From Mycobacterium palustre (GTDB taxonomy: Bacteria > Actinomycetota > Actinomycetes > Mycobacteriales > Mycobacteriaceae): 64,000 nt of DNA. Below the pieces are notes generated by a model. The model was not told the DNA's origin. It worked only from the letters and a program-made list of their open reading frames with translations, and did no database searches. Every line of letters begins with the position of its first letter. Within the stretch, counting starts at the first letter, position 1. The translations under genes and the position numbers were made by a program. The stretch lies in contig NZ_LQPJ01000098.1 in the NCBI RefSeq assembly GCF_002101785.1, positions 108,119 through 172,118 on the forward strand. The letters run 5' to 3'. Shown here one piece after another: positions 37,800 to 45,752 of the stretch.

Positions 37800-38310
37800 C
37801 GCGGCGACCCTCTCTGGGTGCGATCAGTAGATCCGCGTGTCAGTATGCGCGTCGTCGAGCACCCTCCTATTCAATCACCGCCGGGCGCCCGTGGCGCGCC
37901 GCCGCCGCGCCGTGTTCGCGCGGCGGCCGCCCGCGGCGGCGCCGCCGCCCGCGGCGCCGCAGGCCGTTGAATTCCCGGCGCTTTTACTGTTTGCTGGCAA
38001 CGGTGGATAAAAAATCTGTTGTCAGGCGTCGCGAATTTAATGAAAGCAGGTTCTACTTACTTATGCGGATACTCACTTGCGGGAACGCGTATCTCAGTAG
38101 ATCGCTTCTAAGCTGCGAATATGATCTTGCCTGAGGTACTGATCTCAGTAAACGCGGAAATCCTGGGAAGGCGCGCGGCAATAAAATAGTTGCTCGATGG
38201 TGACGTTTATCTCTCGACCATAATGGGTAGCTAGAGTTGCAGATAACTCGTAAATATGGATACCGTTTCTTGTGACACCCGAGACGTCCTTAAACCAAAG
38301 GAGCTCACCG
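37800..38310. other. 511-bp gap, GC-rich then AT-rich, before the Trp/Gly-rich gene
   Basis: The first part (37890-37970) is extreme GC with nested CG palindromes (for example GCGGCGGCGCCGCCGC). From about 37980 to 38300 the base composition drops sharply compared with the rest of the window. The latter holds a direct repeat ATCTCAGTA (38091-38099 and 38142-38150), the second being half of the palindrome TACTGA-TC-TCAGTA (38137-38150), and GAGTT-GCAGAT-AACTC (near 38232-38248). I see no ORF, tRNA or IS end. A long 5' untranslated region, small RNA or horizontally acquired segment are all possible. Confidence 0.5.
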
Positions 38311-38682
38311 ATGATGACTGCACTGGCTTCCCTGCGACGGGCTGGCGTCGGCGTGGCGGGCGCCGGCCTGCTGGCCGGAGCGCTGCTGTTCGGCGGCGCC
38401 CCGGCCGCGCACGCCGCCCCGCCGGCCGCGCCCGGCACCACCTTCGAGGCGTCCGGCCCGCACGGCGCCCCCGACCTGCCGCTCAGGCCGGGCGGCGGAG
38501 GCCATGGCTGGGGTGGCGGCGGCCACGGCTGGGGCGGCCATGGCGGCTGGGCCGGCCACGGCGGCTGGGGTGGCCACCCGGGCGGTTGGGGTTGGGGCCA
38601 CCCCGGTAGGGGTTGGGGTCACCCCGGTTGGGGTTGGGGCCACCCCGGCTGGGGTCGGCCATGGTGGAACTGGTGGTGGTGA
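38311..38682 (+). CDS. secreted Gly/Trp/His-rich repeat protein
   Basis: 123 residues. A Sec signal peptide (MMTALASLRRAGVGVAGAGLL..., cleavage after AHA ~37) is followed by a short linker and a C-terminal half of GHGWGG, GHGGW and GWGHPG repeats, ending RPWWNWWW. The start at 38311 is fixed by AAAGGAG 7 nt upstream. The mature protein should be exported and either cell-wall associated or metal-binding (regular His), both inferred from composition. No family is recognised with certainty. It is expressed away from neighbours and ends in its own terminator. Confidence 0.75.
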   Translation: MMTALASLRRAGVGVAGAGLLAGALLFGGAPAAHAAPPAAPGTTFEASGPHGAPDLPLRPGGGGHGWGGGGHGWGGHGGWAGHGGWGGHPGGWGWGHPGRGWGHPGWGWGHPGWGRPWWNWWW

Positions 38683-38731
38683 GCCAGCGGGCCGCCTAAC
38701 GGCTAGCGTCGCCGGCTAGGTGGCGCAAGAG

Positions 38732-38771
38732 CCGTGCCGACCTGGGACCGGCCCCCGGGTCGGCACGGTTT
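38732..38771 (+). terminator. terminator after the Trp/Gly-rich gene
   Basis: An 11-bp stem CCGTGCCGACC (38732-38742) with GGTCGGCACGG (38758-38768), followed by TTTGT. It also lies just past the fadE6 stop on the other strand. Confidence 0.7.
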
Positions 38772-38773
38772 GT

Positions 38774-40993
38774 CTAGGGGTCCCTCGGGAGGCCCAGCAG
38801 CCGTTCGGCGATGATGTTGAGCTGCACTTCGGAAGTGCCGCCGTAGATCGTCGTGGCCCGGCTGGCGAGCAGGTACTCGCCCCACTTGCCCGGTAGCTCG
38901 TCGGTGTCGCCGATGGCGGCGTCGGTGCCGAACGACGAGACCGCAAACTCGGCGTAGCCCTGGCCGGTGCGCATCGACAGCAGCTTGGAGATCGCCGCCG
39001 ACGGCATGGAGTCGCCGCCGGCCAGCGTCAACAGCGTCGAGCGCAGGTTCAGCACCTTGGCCGCGTGGCCCTCGGCGATCAACTGCCCGGCCCGGTGCTG
39101 GGCGACCTGGTCAAGCTGCCCGTCGCGGACGAACTCGACGAACTCGGGAAGCGTCGCCAGGAAGTTGGCGTCGCTGCTGCCGATCGACACCCGCTCGGCC
39201 GTCAGGGTGTTGCGGCTGACCTCCCAGCCCCGGTTGACCTCGCCGAGCACGCAGTCGTCTGGCACGAAGACGTCGTCGATGTAGACCGTGTTGAACATGG
39301 CGTTGCCGGTCAGCTCGCGCAGCGGCTTGACCGTGACGCCGTCGCTCTTCATGTCCAGCAAGAAGTAGGTGATCCCGTTGTGCTTCGGGGCGTTCGGGTC
39401 GGTGCGGGCCAGCAGCGCGCCCCAGTGCGAAAACTGCGCGGCGGTGGTCCAGATCTTCTGCCCGGTGATGCGCCAGCCGCCGTCGGCGCGGGTGGCCTTG
39501 GTGGTCAGCCCCGCCAGGTCGGACCCGGCGCCCGGTTCGGAGAACAGCTGGCACCAGATCATGTCGCCGCGGAAGGTCGGCGGCAGGAACCGTTGCTTTT
39601 GCTCCTCGGTGCCGAACGCGACGATCGACGGGATGATCCACGCCGCGATGCCGACCTGCGGCCGCTTGACGCGCCCGGCGCTGAACTCCTGGGCGATGAT
39701 GACCTGCTCCACGGGGCTGGCGGCCCGGCCCCACGGCTTGGGCAGGTACGGCAGCACCCAGCCGGCCTCGGCGATCGCGACCCGGCGCGGCTCGCGCTCC
39801 ATCGCCTTGAGCGCCGCGACCTCCGCGCGGATCTCGGCGCGCAGCTTTTCGGTGTCGGGATCCAGGTCGATGGTCACCGCGCGCATCCCGGTGGTGGTCG
39901 CGGTGTCCACCACCTTCTGCGGGTATTCCGAGGCGCGGCCGAAGGACGCGGCCAGCATCAGCGCCCGGCGGTAGTACACGCCCGCGTCGTGTTCCCAGGT
40001 GAAGCCGATCCCGCCGTGCACCTGGATGCAGTCCTGCGCGCACCGCTGCGCCGCGGCCGGTGCCAGCGTCGCCGCCACGGCCGCGGCGAACTCGACGCCG
40101 GCGGCCGCGATGTCCCAGCCTTTTTCGGCGTCCCCGTGCCTCGCCTCGTCGAGCGCGCGGGCGGCGTCCCACACCGCCGCGGTGGCCCGCTCGGTGTCGG
40201 CGATCATCTCCGCGCACTTGTGCTTGATGGCCTGGAACTGCCCGATCGGCCGGCCGAACTGCTCGCGGACCTTGGCGTAGTTCGACGCCGTGTCGGTCGC
40301 CCACCGCGCGACCCCGACGGCCTCGGCCGAAAGCAGGGTGGACATCAGCGCGTGCGCGGTCGCCATGGTCAGGTTGCTCAGCGCCGCGTCGGCGCCGACC
40401 TCGACGGCGTTGGCCCGCACGTGGGCGATCGGGCGCAACGGGTCGAGGCTTTTGACCGGCTCGATCTCGAGCTGTTCGGCGCGCAGCACCACCCACTCCT
40501 CGCCGCTGTCGATCGCGACGGGCAGCACCAGCACGGACGCCTGCGCGGCGGCGGGAACCGCGCGCGCCTCGCCGCGAATCACCAGCGCCTCGTTGTCGGG
40601 TCCGTGCCGGGTCGCGGTGAGGCCGGAGTCGCGCGCGTAGGCGGCGATGGCCGCGCCGGTCGCCAGTTCGGAGAGCACCTTGGCCTCCGGGTCGTGCGCG
40701 GCGATCAGCGCGCTGGCGATGGTCGACGGCACAAACGGCCCGGGCACCGCGCCGTAGCCGAATTCGGCCAGCACGATCGCCAACTCGAGGATGCCGAAGC
40801 CCTGGCCGCCGACGGACTCGGCCAAATGGACGCCCTGCAGCCCCTGCTCGGCGGCCGCCTGCCAGTACGGCGGCGGGTTTTCGATCGGGGTTTCCATCGC
40901 GGCGTGCAGCATCTCCGAGGGCGCCACCCGCGCCACCAGGGATCGCACGGAATCGGCGAGGTCTTGATGCTCAGGATTGATCGCGATAGGCAT
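38774..40993 (-). CDS. fadE6: double-domain acyl-CoA dehydrogenase FadE6
   Basis: 739 residues (FadE6, Rv0271c, is 731), two acyl-CoA dehydrogenase halves in one chain. The first half (~1-370) has YAKVREQFGRPIGQFQAIKH and QVHGGIGFTWEHD. The second (~375-739) has CQLFSEPGAGSDLAG, GWRITGQKIWTT and the C-terminal YGGTSEVQLNIIAERLLGLPRDP. Such fused FadEs stand in for the heterotetrameric FadE pairs of steroid or long-chain catabolism; the substrate here is not known. The ATG at 40993 has GGAAGG ~6 nt upstream. Confidence 0.92.
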   Translation of the reverse strand: MPIAINPEHQDLADSVRSLVARVAPSEMLHAAMETPIENPPPYWQAAAEQGLQGVHLAESVGGQGFGILELAIVLAEFGYGAVPGPFVPSTIASALIAAHDPEAKVLSELATGAAIAAYARDSGLTATRHGPDNEALVIRGEARAVPAAAQASVLVLPVAIDSGEEWVVLRAEQLEIEPVKSLDPLRPIAHVRANAVEVGADAALSNLTMATAHALMSTLLSAEAVGVARWATDTASNYAKVREQFGRPIGQFQAIKHKCAEMIADTERATAAVWDAARALDEARHGDAEKGWDIAAAGVEFAAAVAATLAPAAAQRCAQDCIQVHGGIGFTWEHDAGVYYRRALMLAASFGRASEYPQKVVDTATTTGMRAVTIDLDPDTEKLRAEIRAEVAALKAMEREPRRVAIAEAGWVLPYLPKPWGRAASPVEQVIIAQEFSAGRVKRPQVGIAAWIIPSIVAFGTEEQKQRFLPPTFRGDMIWCQLFSEPGAGSDLAGLTTKATRADGGWRITGQKIWTTAAQFSHWGALLARTDPNAPKHNGITYFLLDMKSDGVTVKPLRELTGNAMFNTVYIDDVFVPDDCVLGEVNRGWEVSRNTLTAERVSIGSSDANFLATLPEFVEFVRDGQLDQVAQHRAGQLIAEGHAAKVLNLRSTLLTLAGGDSMPSAAISKLLSMRTGQGYAEFAVSSFGTDAAIGDTDELPGKWGEYLLASRATTIYGGTSEVQLNIIAERLLGLPRDP

Positions 40994-41044
40994 TGGCCGC
41001 CTTCCCATGGCTTTCGTGCTCCGCGTCGGCGAAGCACTTCCAAG

Positions 41045-42028
41045 CTAACAACCGGTCGGTTGGTTGACTACCGGGTTCACGACGTGGGCCAGCGGCTGCC
41101 CGTCGCGCAGCCGGCGGCAATTGGCGACCGCCTCGGCCAGATACCGCCGCATGGTGTCGGCGGTGTACCACGTGACGTGCGGCGTCAGCACGACGTTGCC
41201 CAGGCCCAGCAGCCGGTTGTCCGGCGTCACCGGCTCCACCTCGAACACGTCGAGCCCCGCCGCGGCCAGCCGCCCGGCGCGCAGCGCGTCGACCAGCGCG
41301 TCCTCGTCGACGACGGCGCCACGCGACGTGTTGACCAGCACCGCGGCCGGTTTCATCCGGGCCAGCGCGTGGCGGTCGAGTAAATGGTGGGTTTGTGCCG
41401 TCAGCGGCAGGTGCAGCGAGACGATGTCGCTGGCGGCCAGCAACTCGGCCAGCGGCCGCCAGCCGGGCCGCCCGTCGTCGCGGGTGCTGGTGTGCAGGAC
41501 GGTCGCGCCCATCGCCTCGACGATCGCGCTCACCCGCTTGGCGATGTTGCCGTAGCCGACCAGCCCGACGGTGCAGCCGCCGACGTCGCGCACGGTCTCG
41601 CCCAGCTCGGGGTCGGCCGGCCAGCCGCGGCCCCCGCGCACCGCGCGATCCAGCTCCGGCAGCCGCCGCAGGGCGGCCAGCATCAGCAGCACCGTGCCCT
41701 CGGCGACCGACGGCGCGTTCGCGCCGGGCATGTTGGCCACCGCGACGCCGCATTCCGTCGCGGTCGCGACGTCGATGGTGTTCACGCCGGCCCCGAGCTT
41801 GTGCACCAGCCGCAGCCGGTCACCGCGCCGCAGGTCGGCGCCCGACAGCGGCCGAAGCACGTGCCAGATCACCTCGGCGTCCGGAAGCTCGGCGTAAAAG
41901 CTTTCGTCGTCGTCCTCGGCGCACCATCGGACATCGAGCCAATCCGATTCGCGGGCAACCAAATCGAGCACCTTGGCGCCCGGAACGAAGTGAGCGAGAA
42001 CCCTTACCGCCACCGCCTGGTGATCCAC
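41045..42028 (-). CDS. D-isomer-specific 2-hydroxyacid dehydrogenase
   Basis: About 327 residues. The NAD-binding domain carries VGLVGYGNIAKRV (GxGxxA/G), followed by SDIVSLHLPLT, catalytic Arg in VNTSRGAVVDEDAL, a Glu in LDVFEVEPV, and catalytic His in TPHVTWYT. It reduces or oxidises a 2-hydroxyacid. The start is uncertain: GTG at 42028 or 42013, both inside the end of the upstream hydrolase gene and both with poor ribosome sites. The stop lies within the ACCGGT repeat upstream of fadE6. It is the third gene of a TetR-hydrolase-dehydrogenase operon. Confidence 0.85.
   Translation of the reverse strand: MDHQAVAVRVLAHFVPGAKVLDLVARESDWLDVRWCAEDDDESFYAELPDAEVIWHVLRPLSGADLRRGDRLRLVHKLGAGVNTIDVATATECGVAVANMPGANAPSVAEGTVLLMLAALRRLPELDRAVRGGRGWPADPELGETVRDVGGCTVGLVGYGNIAKRVSAIVEAMGATVLHTSTRDDGRPGWRPLAELLAASDIVSLHLPLTAQTHHLLDRHALARMKPAAVLVNTSRGAVVDEDALVDALRAGRLAAAGLDVFEVEPVTPDNRLLGLGNVVLTPHVTWYTADTMRRYLAEAVANCRRLRDGQPLAHVVNPVVNQPTGC
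41049..41062. promoter_or_regulatory. CAACC-GGTC-GGTTG inverted repeat upstream of fadE6
   Basis: A 5+5 inverted repeat 56 bp before the fadE6 ATG, overlapping the C-terminal codons of the upstream dehydrogenase. It shares the CAACCGGT half with the palindrome at 14738-14749. Confidence 0.4.
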
Positions 42029-43137
42029 CCGGCGATGGTATCGGCCTGCCGGTCGCGGGCGCCCGGGGTGGTGAAGTAGTGGTCGCTGTCGATAACGACC
42101 TGGGCCTTGTCGGTGCCGGCCAGGGCCTCGTAGATGCGGCGGGCGTCGGAGGGGAAGACGCCGGTGTCGGCCTCGGCGTTGATCACCAGCGCCGGGCAGG
42201 TGATGCGGGCCAGGTGCGGCTCGGCCCGGGTCTGCGCGGTCCGCAGGCTCCACATGCCCAGCCAGTTGCGCAGCGTGCAGGCCGCGGCGATGCCCCGCGC
42301 GGAGCGGTTCGCCTTGACCGGCACGCCCGCATAGCACTGGTTCGGCCGGCGCTTGGTGGGCTCGATGCTCGGGTCGACCATGCGCGGATCGGCCCAGGTT
42401 CGCATCACGGTGAACGGTCGATCGGAAAAGCCCGCGGAGCGAACGCGTTTCAGCTCGCGTTCGGCCCAGTCGGTGATGGCGTGGTTGCGCGCGGTCTGCG
42501 CGCGCCGGTAGCGGGCGAGGAACTCCGGCGAGTACGGCGGGCCGTTGCGCTCGTTGAACAGGTCCAGGCCGTCGTCGGTGGCCACCGGGTCGGTTTCGTC
42601 GATGACGGCGGCGTCCATCCACGCCGTGAGCACGTCCGGGCGGCCGGGATGGGCGGCGGTGGCGACGTAGCCGTCGCCGGGGATCAGCTCGGTGAGCCCG
42701 GCCGCGGGCCGCATGCCCTCCAGCGGCGTCACGTTCGGGTCGACCGCCTGCGACTGGTAAGCGGCCATCAGCGAACCGCCTCCCGAATTGCCCAGCAGCA
42801 CAATCGTTTCCACGCCCTGAACCTCGCGCAGCCAGCGCAACCCGACGCCGATGTCGACCAGGGCGTGGTCGAGCAAAAAGCGGCTTTCGAAGCCGCGGAA
42901 CCGGGTGTTCCAGCCCAAAAAGCCGATGCCGCGGGCGGCCATGTAGTCGGCGAGATAGTGCTCGGAGAAGTCGATCTGGTAATGCGCGGCGATCATCGCC
43001 ACCTTCGGCTTGCGCCCCGCGGCCCGGTGATACAGGCCCTGGCAGGGATGCCCGCCGGCCCCGGCGCGCCCGGCGGTGGGCGACGGCAGGCCGACGAATT
43101 CGCGGACCACCTCCGCGCCGCCCCCGTGGCGACTCAA
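42004..43137 (-). CDS. alpha/beta hydrolase (Rv0272c type)
   Basis: 377 residues, the length of Rv0272c. Nucleophile elbow GNSGGGS (~127-133), upstream strand VETIVLLGNSGGG, a lid-like insert of ~110 residues, and late acid/His elements (CPALVINAEADTGVF; DSDHYFTTPG, catalytic His). The TTG at 43137 overlaps the upstream TetR stop (TTGA, 43134-43137), which fixes the start and shows coupling. It hydrolyses an ester or amide of unknown nature. Confidence 0.88.
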   Translation of the reverse strand: MSRHGGGAEVVREFVGLPSPTAGRAGAGGHPCQGLYHRAAGRKPKVAMIAAHYQIDFSEHYLADYMAARGIGFLGWNTRFRGFESRFLLDHALVDIGVGLRWLREVQGVETIVLLGNSGGGSLMAAYQSQAVDPNVTPLEGMRPAAGLTELIPGDGYVATAAHPGRPDVLTAWMDAAVIDETDPVATDDGLDLFNERNGPPYSPEFLARYRRAQTARNHAITDWAERELKRVRSAGFSDRPFTVMRTWADPRMVDPSIEPTKRRPNQCYAGVPVKANRSARGIAAACTLRNWLGMWSLRTAQTRAEPHLARITCPALVINAEADTGVFPSDARRIYEALAGTDKAQVVIDSDHYFTTPGARDRQADTIAGWITRRWR

Positions 43138-43772
43138 TTCGTCTCCCCTCCGCACGCGTAGATGGCTCGGTAGTAGATGTTGGCCAGCGTCCGGATGCAG
43201 GCCTCGTCGTCGGGCTGACGTTGCCCGGTGAGCTGGACGTAGCAGAACTGGTTGAACATGGCCACGATCGCCTCGGCGATCAGCTGTGGGTCGTCGTCGG
43301 GGCAAAAGCCCTCGGCCTGCGCGCGCCGGACCATTTCGGCGATGAACGATGTTGGGACTGAGCAGATTTCGGCCCAGTATCGTGCGAAGTCTTCGTTGAC
43401 CATCGCCAGCTGCGAAACGCTGATCACCTCGGCGAGCCGATTGCGGTAGGTGTGCCAATGGGCGGCGGCGGCCCGGCGCGCGCGCTCCCGGTGGGACAGG
43501 CCGTGCCCGGTCACCGAGCGCGCGCGCTCGTTGGCCTCGTCGCGGAACCGCAACGCCCATTGGCGGACCATCGCCTCTTTGGAGTCGTAGTAGTTGTAGA
43601 ACGACGCCGCCGAGCGCCCCGCCTCGGCGGCGATGTCGGCGATCGTGGTGTTCAGGATTCCCTTGCGGGCGATGACCGTTCGCGCGGCCTGGTCGATCGC
43701 GGCCCGCGTCCGGCGGCCGCGATGGGTCGGGTACACCATGGCCCGGCCGTCCTGTGCTGCCGCCGTCGACAC
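43134..43772 (-). CDS. TetR family regulator (Rv0273c type)
   Basis: 212 residues from the GTG at 43772, which has GGGAGG 9 nt upstream; an internal ATG at 43739 (201 aa) is the alternative. The HTH is at ~20-65 (RAAIDQAARTVIARKGILNTTIADIAAEAGRSAASFYNYYDSKEAM). It is divergent from the VOC protein gene and co-oriented with the hydrolase and dehydrogenase, so it likely controls both transcripts through the inverted repeat at 43787-43825. Confidence 0.9.
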   Translation of the reverse strand: MSTAAAQDGRAMVYPTHRGRRTRAAIDQAARTVIARKGILNTTIADIAAEAGRSAASFYNYYDSKEAMVRQWALRFRDEANERARSVTGHGLSHRERARRAAAAHWHTYRNRLAEVISVSQLAMVNEDFARYWAEICSVPTSFIAEMVRRAQAEGFCPDDDPQLIAEAIVAMFNQFCYVQLTGQRQPDDEACIRTLANIYYRAIYACGGETN

Positions 43773-43786
43773 CTGCGCGTACCTCC

Positions 43787-43825
43787 CTGGATCGAAACTG
43801 AACCTGATGTTAGATTCAGATCCAG
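43787..43825. promoter_or_regulatory. nested inverted repeat, TetR operator candidate
   Basis: CTGGAT (43787-43792) pairs with ATCCAG (43820-43825), and inside it CTGAA (43798-43802) pairs with TTCAG (43815-43819). It lies between the divergent TetR and VOC genes, 15 bp from the TetR start. Confidence 0.5.
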
Positions 43826-43868
43826 TCCTTGGCCAGCATTGGCGCCGGCGACCGAGAGGGGCCACACG

Positions 43869-44450
43869 ATGATCAAGCCGCACAACACCAACACCGAATT
43901 CGAGCTCGGCGGCATCAATCACGTCGCGCTGGTGTGCTCGGACATGGCGCGCACCGTGGACTTCTATTCGGGCATCCTGGGCATGCCGCTGATCAAGTCG
44001 CTCGACCTGCCCGGCGGCGCGGGGCAGCATTTCTTCTTCGACGCCGGCAACGGCGATTGCGTGGCGTTTTTCTGGTTCGCCGACGCCCCCGACCGGGTGC
44101 CGGGCCTCTCGTCGCCGGGCGCCATCCCGGGCATCGGGGACATCACCAGCGCGGTGAGCACCATGAACCACCTGGCCTTCCACGTGCCGGCCGACAAGTT
44201 CGACGCCTACCGGCAGCGGCTCAAGGAAAAGGGCGTGCGGGTGGGTCCGGTGCTCAACCACGACGAGAGCGAGATGCAGGTCTCGGCCACGGTGCATCCC
44301 GGCGTCTACGTGCGGTCGTTCTACTTTCACGACCCCGACGGGATTACGCTCGAATTCGCTTGCTGGGTTAAAGAATTCGGCCCCAATGACGCCCAAGCCA
44401 TCCCCAAGACCGCCGCCGAGCGGCGCCCCCGGGAGCACGCCGTACGCTGA
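43869..44450 (+). CDS. VOC/glyoxalase family protein (Rv0274 type)
   Basis: 193 residues, identical in length to Rv0274. Two beta-alpha-beta-beta-beta repeats: GGINHVALVCSDMARTVDFYSGILGMPL with metal His (NHVAL), and MNHLAFHVPADKFDAYRQRL with second His. GITLEFACW supplies the C-terminal Glu ligand. Members include dioxygenases, glyoxalase I and fosfomycin resistance enzymes; the substrate here is unknown. GAGAGGGG precedes the ATG. Confidence 0.9.
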   Translation: MIKPHNTNTEFELGGINHVALVCSDMARTVDFYSGILGMPLIKSLDLPGGAGQHFFFDAGNGDCVAFFWFADAPDRVPGLSSPGAIPGIGDITSAVSTMNHLAFHVPADKFDAYRQRLKEKGVRVGPVLNHDESEMQVSATVHPGVYVRSFYFHDPDGITLEFACWVKEFGPNDAQAIPKTAAERRPREHAVR

Positions 44451-44480
44451 ACGCATAACCGGGGCTCGAGGGGGACGCCC

Positions 44481-45032
44481 ATGATGACCGATGATGTGTT
44501 GACCGACGCGCAGATCGAGGCGCTGACGCCCGCGCAGCGGCGGGAGCTGGTGCAGCGGCTCGAGCAACCCCTCGGCGACTTGATCGACCCGGTGTTTTTG
44601 CACCGGATCCGGCGCATCCGACTGGGTTTGATGGTTGGCGGTGCGATCGCCCTGATCCCCTGGATCGGGTATCTGTCCCTGACGCTGCCCGAGCGCTACC
44701 TCGCCCACAACTGGCGGGCCACCTGGGTGGGCTTCGACATGCTGCTGGTCGTGTTCATGCTGGCGACGGCCGTGCTGGGATACCTGCGCCGCCAGCTGCT
44801 GGTGCCTGCGGCCTTCACTTCGGGAATCCTGTTGATCTGCGACGCCTGGTTCGACCTGATGACCGCCGGGCCCCGCGACGTCTGGCTGTCGATGATCACA
44901 GCGCTGGGCATCGAGGTGCCGCTGGCGACGTTCATGATCATCGGCGCGCAGCGCATCATGCGGCTCACGATGATGCGTCTGTGGCTTATGGATCCCGGGA
45001 TGCGGTTGTGGCAGGTGCCGCTGTTCCCTTGA
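44481..45032 (+). CDS. small polytopic membrane protein
   Basis: 183 residues. An N-terminal cytoplasmic helix (TDAQIEALTPAQRRELVQRLEQPL) precedes about four transmembrane segments (~49-68, 80-100, 106-128, 135-157) and a short cytoplasmic tail. GAGGGGG lies ~9 nt before the ATG. It follows the VOC gene by 30 bp and overlaps the convergent TetR gene tail-to-tail by 47 bp. I recall no counterpart at this place in M. tuberculosis. Function unknown. Confidence 0.8.
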   Translation: MMTDDVLTDAQIEALTPAQRRELVQRLEQPLGDLIDPVFLHRIRRIRLGLMVGGAIALIPWIGYLSLTLPERYLAHNWRATWVGFDMLLVVFMLATAVLGYLRRQLLVPAAFTSGILLICDAWFDLMTAGPRDVWLSMITALGIEVPLATFMIIGAQRIMRLTMMRLWLMDPGMRLWQVPLFP

Positions 45033-45699
45033 GCCCGTAGAGGTTTGGGTCGGTCAGCTTGTCGAGCAGCGTGGCCAGCTGGTCGACGAGCTGGCCGGGC
45101 TCGAGCCGGACGTCGCCGGCCAGCCAGGCGCTGAGGGTCTGTGCCACGCCGCCGACGGCGAAGTGGGCGCCGGCCTTGATGCGGTCGTTTGCCGGCACGC
45201 GCAGCGCCTCCCCGGCGTACTGGCCCGACAGCATGGCGAACAGCGCGCTCGATTCGGCGCGCTTGCGCACCACCACGGCGTTGGCCAGTTGCGTGCTGAA
45301 CAGCAGCCGCCCGATCCGGGCATCCTCGGCGACGGTCCGCACGATGTTCGCGATCCCCGCGCGGCTCTGCTCGTGCGCCGGCACCGCGGCCACCGCCGCC
45401 TGGGTGGTGGCGGCCAGCTCCGCCACCACCCAGTCGAACACGCCGCCGACGAATTCGTCCTTGTCGGTGAAGCTTTCGTAGAAGTAGCGGGCCGCGAGCC
45501 CGGCGCGGCCGCAGATGCCGCGGACGGTCAAGTCGGAAGGGTCCGGCCGCTCGGCGCCCAGCAGGTCCAGCCCCGCGGCCAGCAGCCGGCGCCGACGCCC
45601 GGCAAGGCGCTCGGCGGCCTTGATGCCCCGGTAGGGCCGCGCGCTGGAGGCTTCCGGCATGACGACCATCTTGACACCGGCCACGTCGCGCGACAACAT
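44986..45699 (-). CDS. TetR family regulator (Rv0275c type)
   Basis: 237 residues; Rv0275c is about 241, which supports the ATG at 45699 although it lacks a clear ribosome site (ATGs at 45669 and 45660 also fit). HTH at ~35-82 (RRLLAAGLDLLGAERPDPSDLTVRGICGRAGLAARYFYESFTDKDEF). The C-terminal domain is helical. It is divergent from the MpaB-like oxygenase gene with a 53-bp gap, so that gene is its likeliest target. Confidence 0.87.
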   Translation of the reverse strand: MLSRDVAGVKMVVMPEASSARPYRGIKAAERLAGRRRRLLAAGLDLLGAERPDPSDLTVRGICGRAGLAARYFYESFTDKDEFVGGVFDWVVAELAATTQAAVAAVPAHEQSRAGIANIVRTVAEDARIGRLLFSTQLANAVVVRKRAESSALFAMLSGQYAGEALRVPANDRIKAGAHFAVGGVAQTLSAWLAGDVRLEPGQLVDQLATLLDKLTDPNLYGLKGTAAPATTASRDP

Positions 45700-45752
45700 C
45701 AGGAAACGGACGTTCGCACATTTGGCGGGTCGGCGGTCAGGAAGGACGCATT

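Noticed and set aside
37890..37970. CRISPR-like or IS-end structure in the GC palindromes
   Set aside because: No regular repeat-spacer pattern, no transposase and no flanking duplication; it is simple GC-rich palindromic sequence.
38583..38660. GGGG-run repeats as a G-quadruplex regulatory element
   Set aside because: The runs are explained by coding of Gly-Trp repeats; nothing separates a structural signal from codon content.
43452..43868. N-terminal extension of the VOC gene
   Set aside because: It is antisense to the TetR gene; the family start and ribosome site are at 43869.
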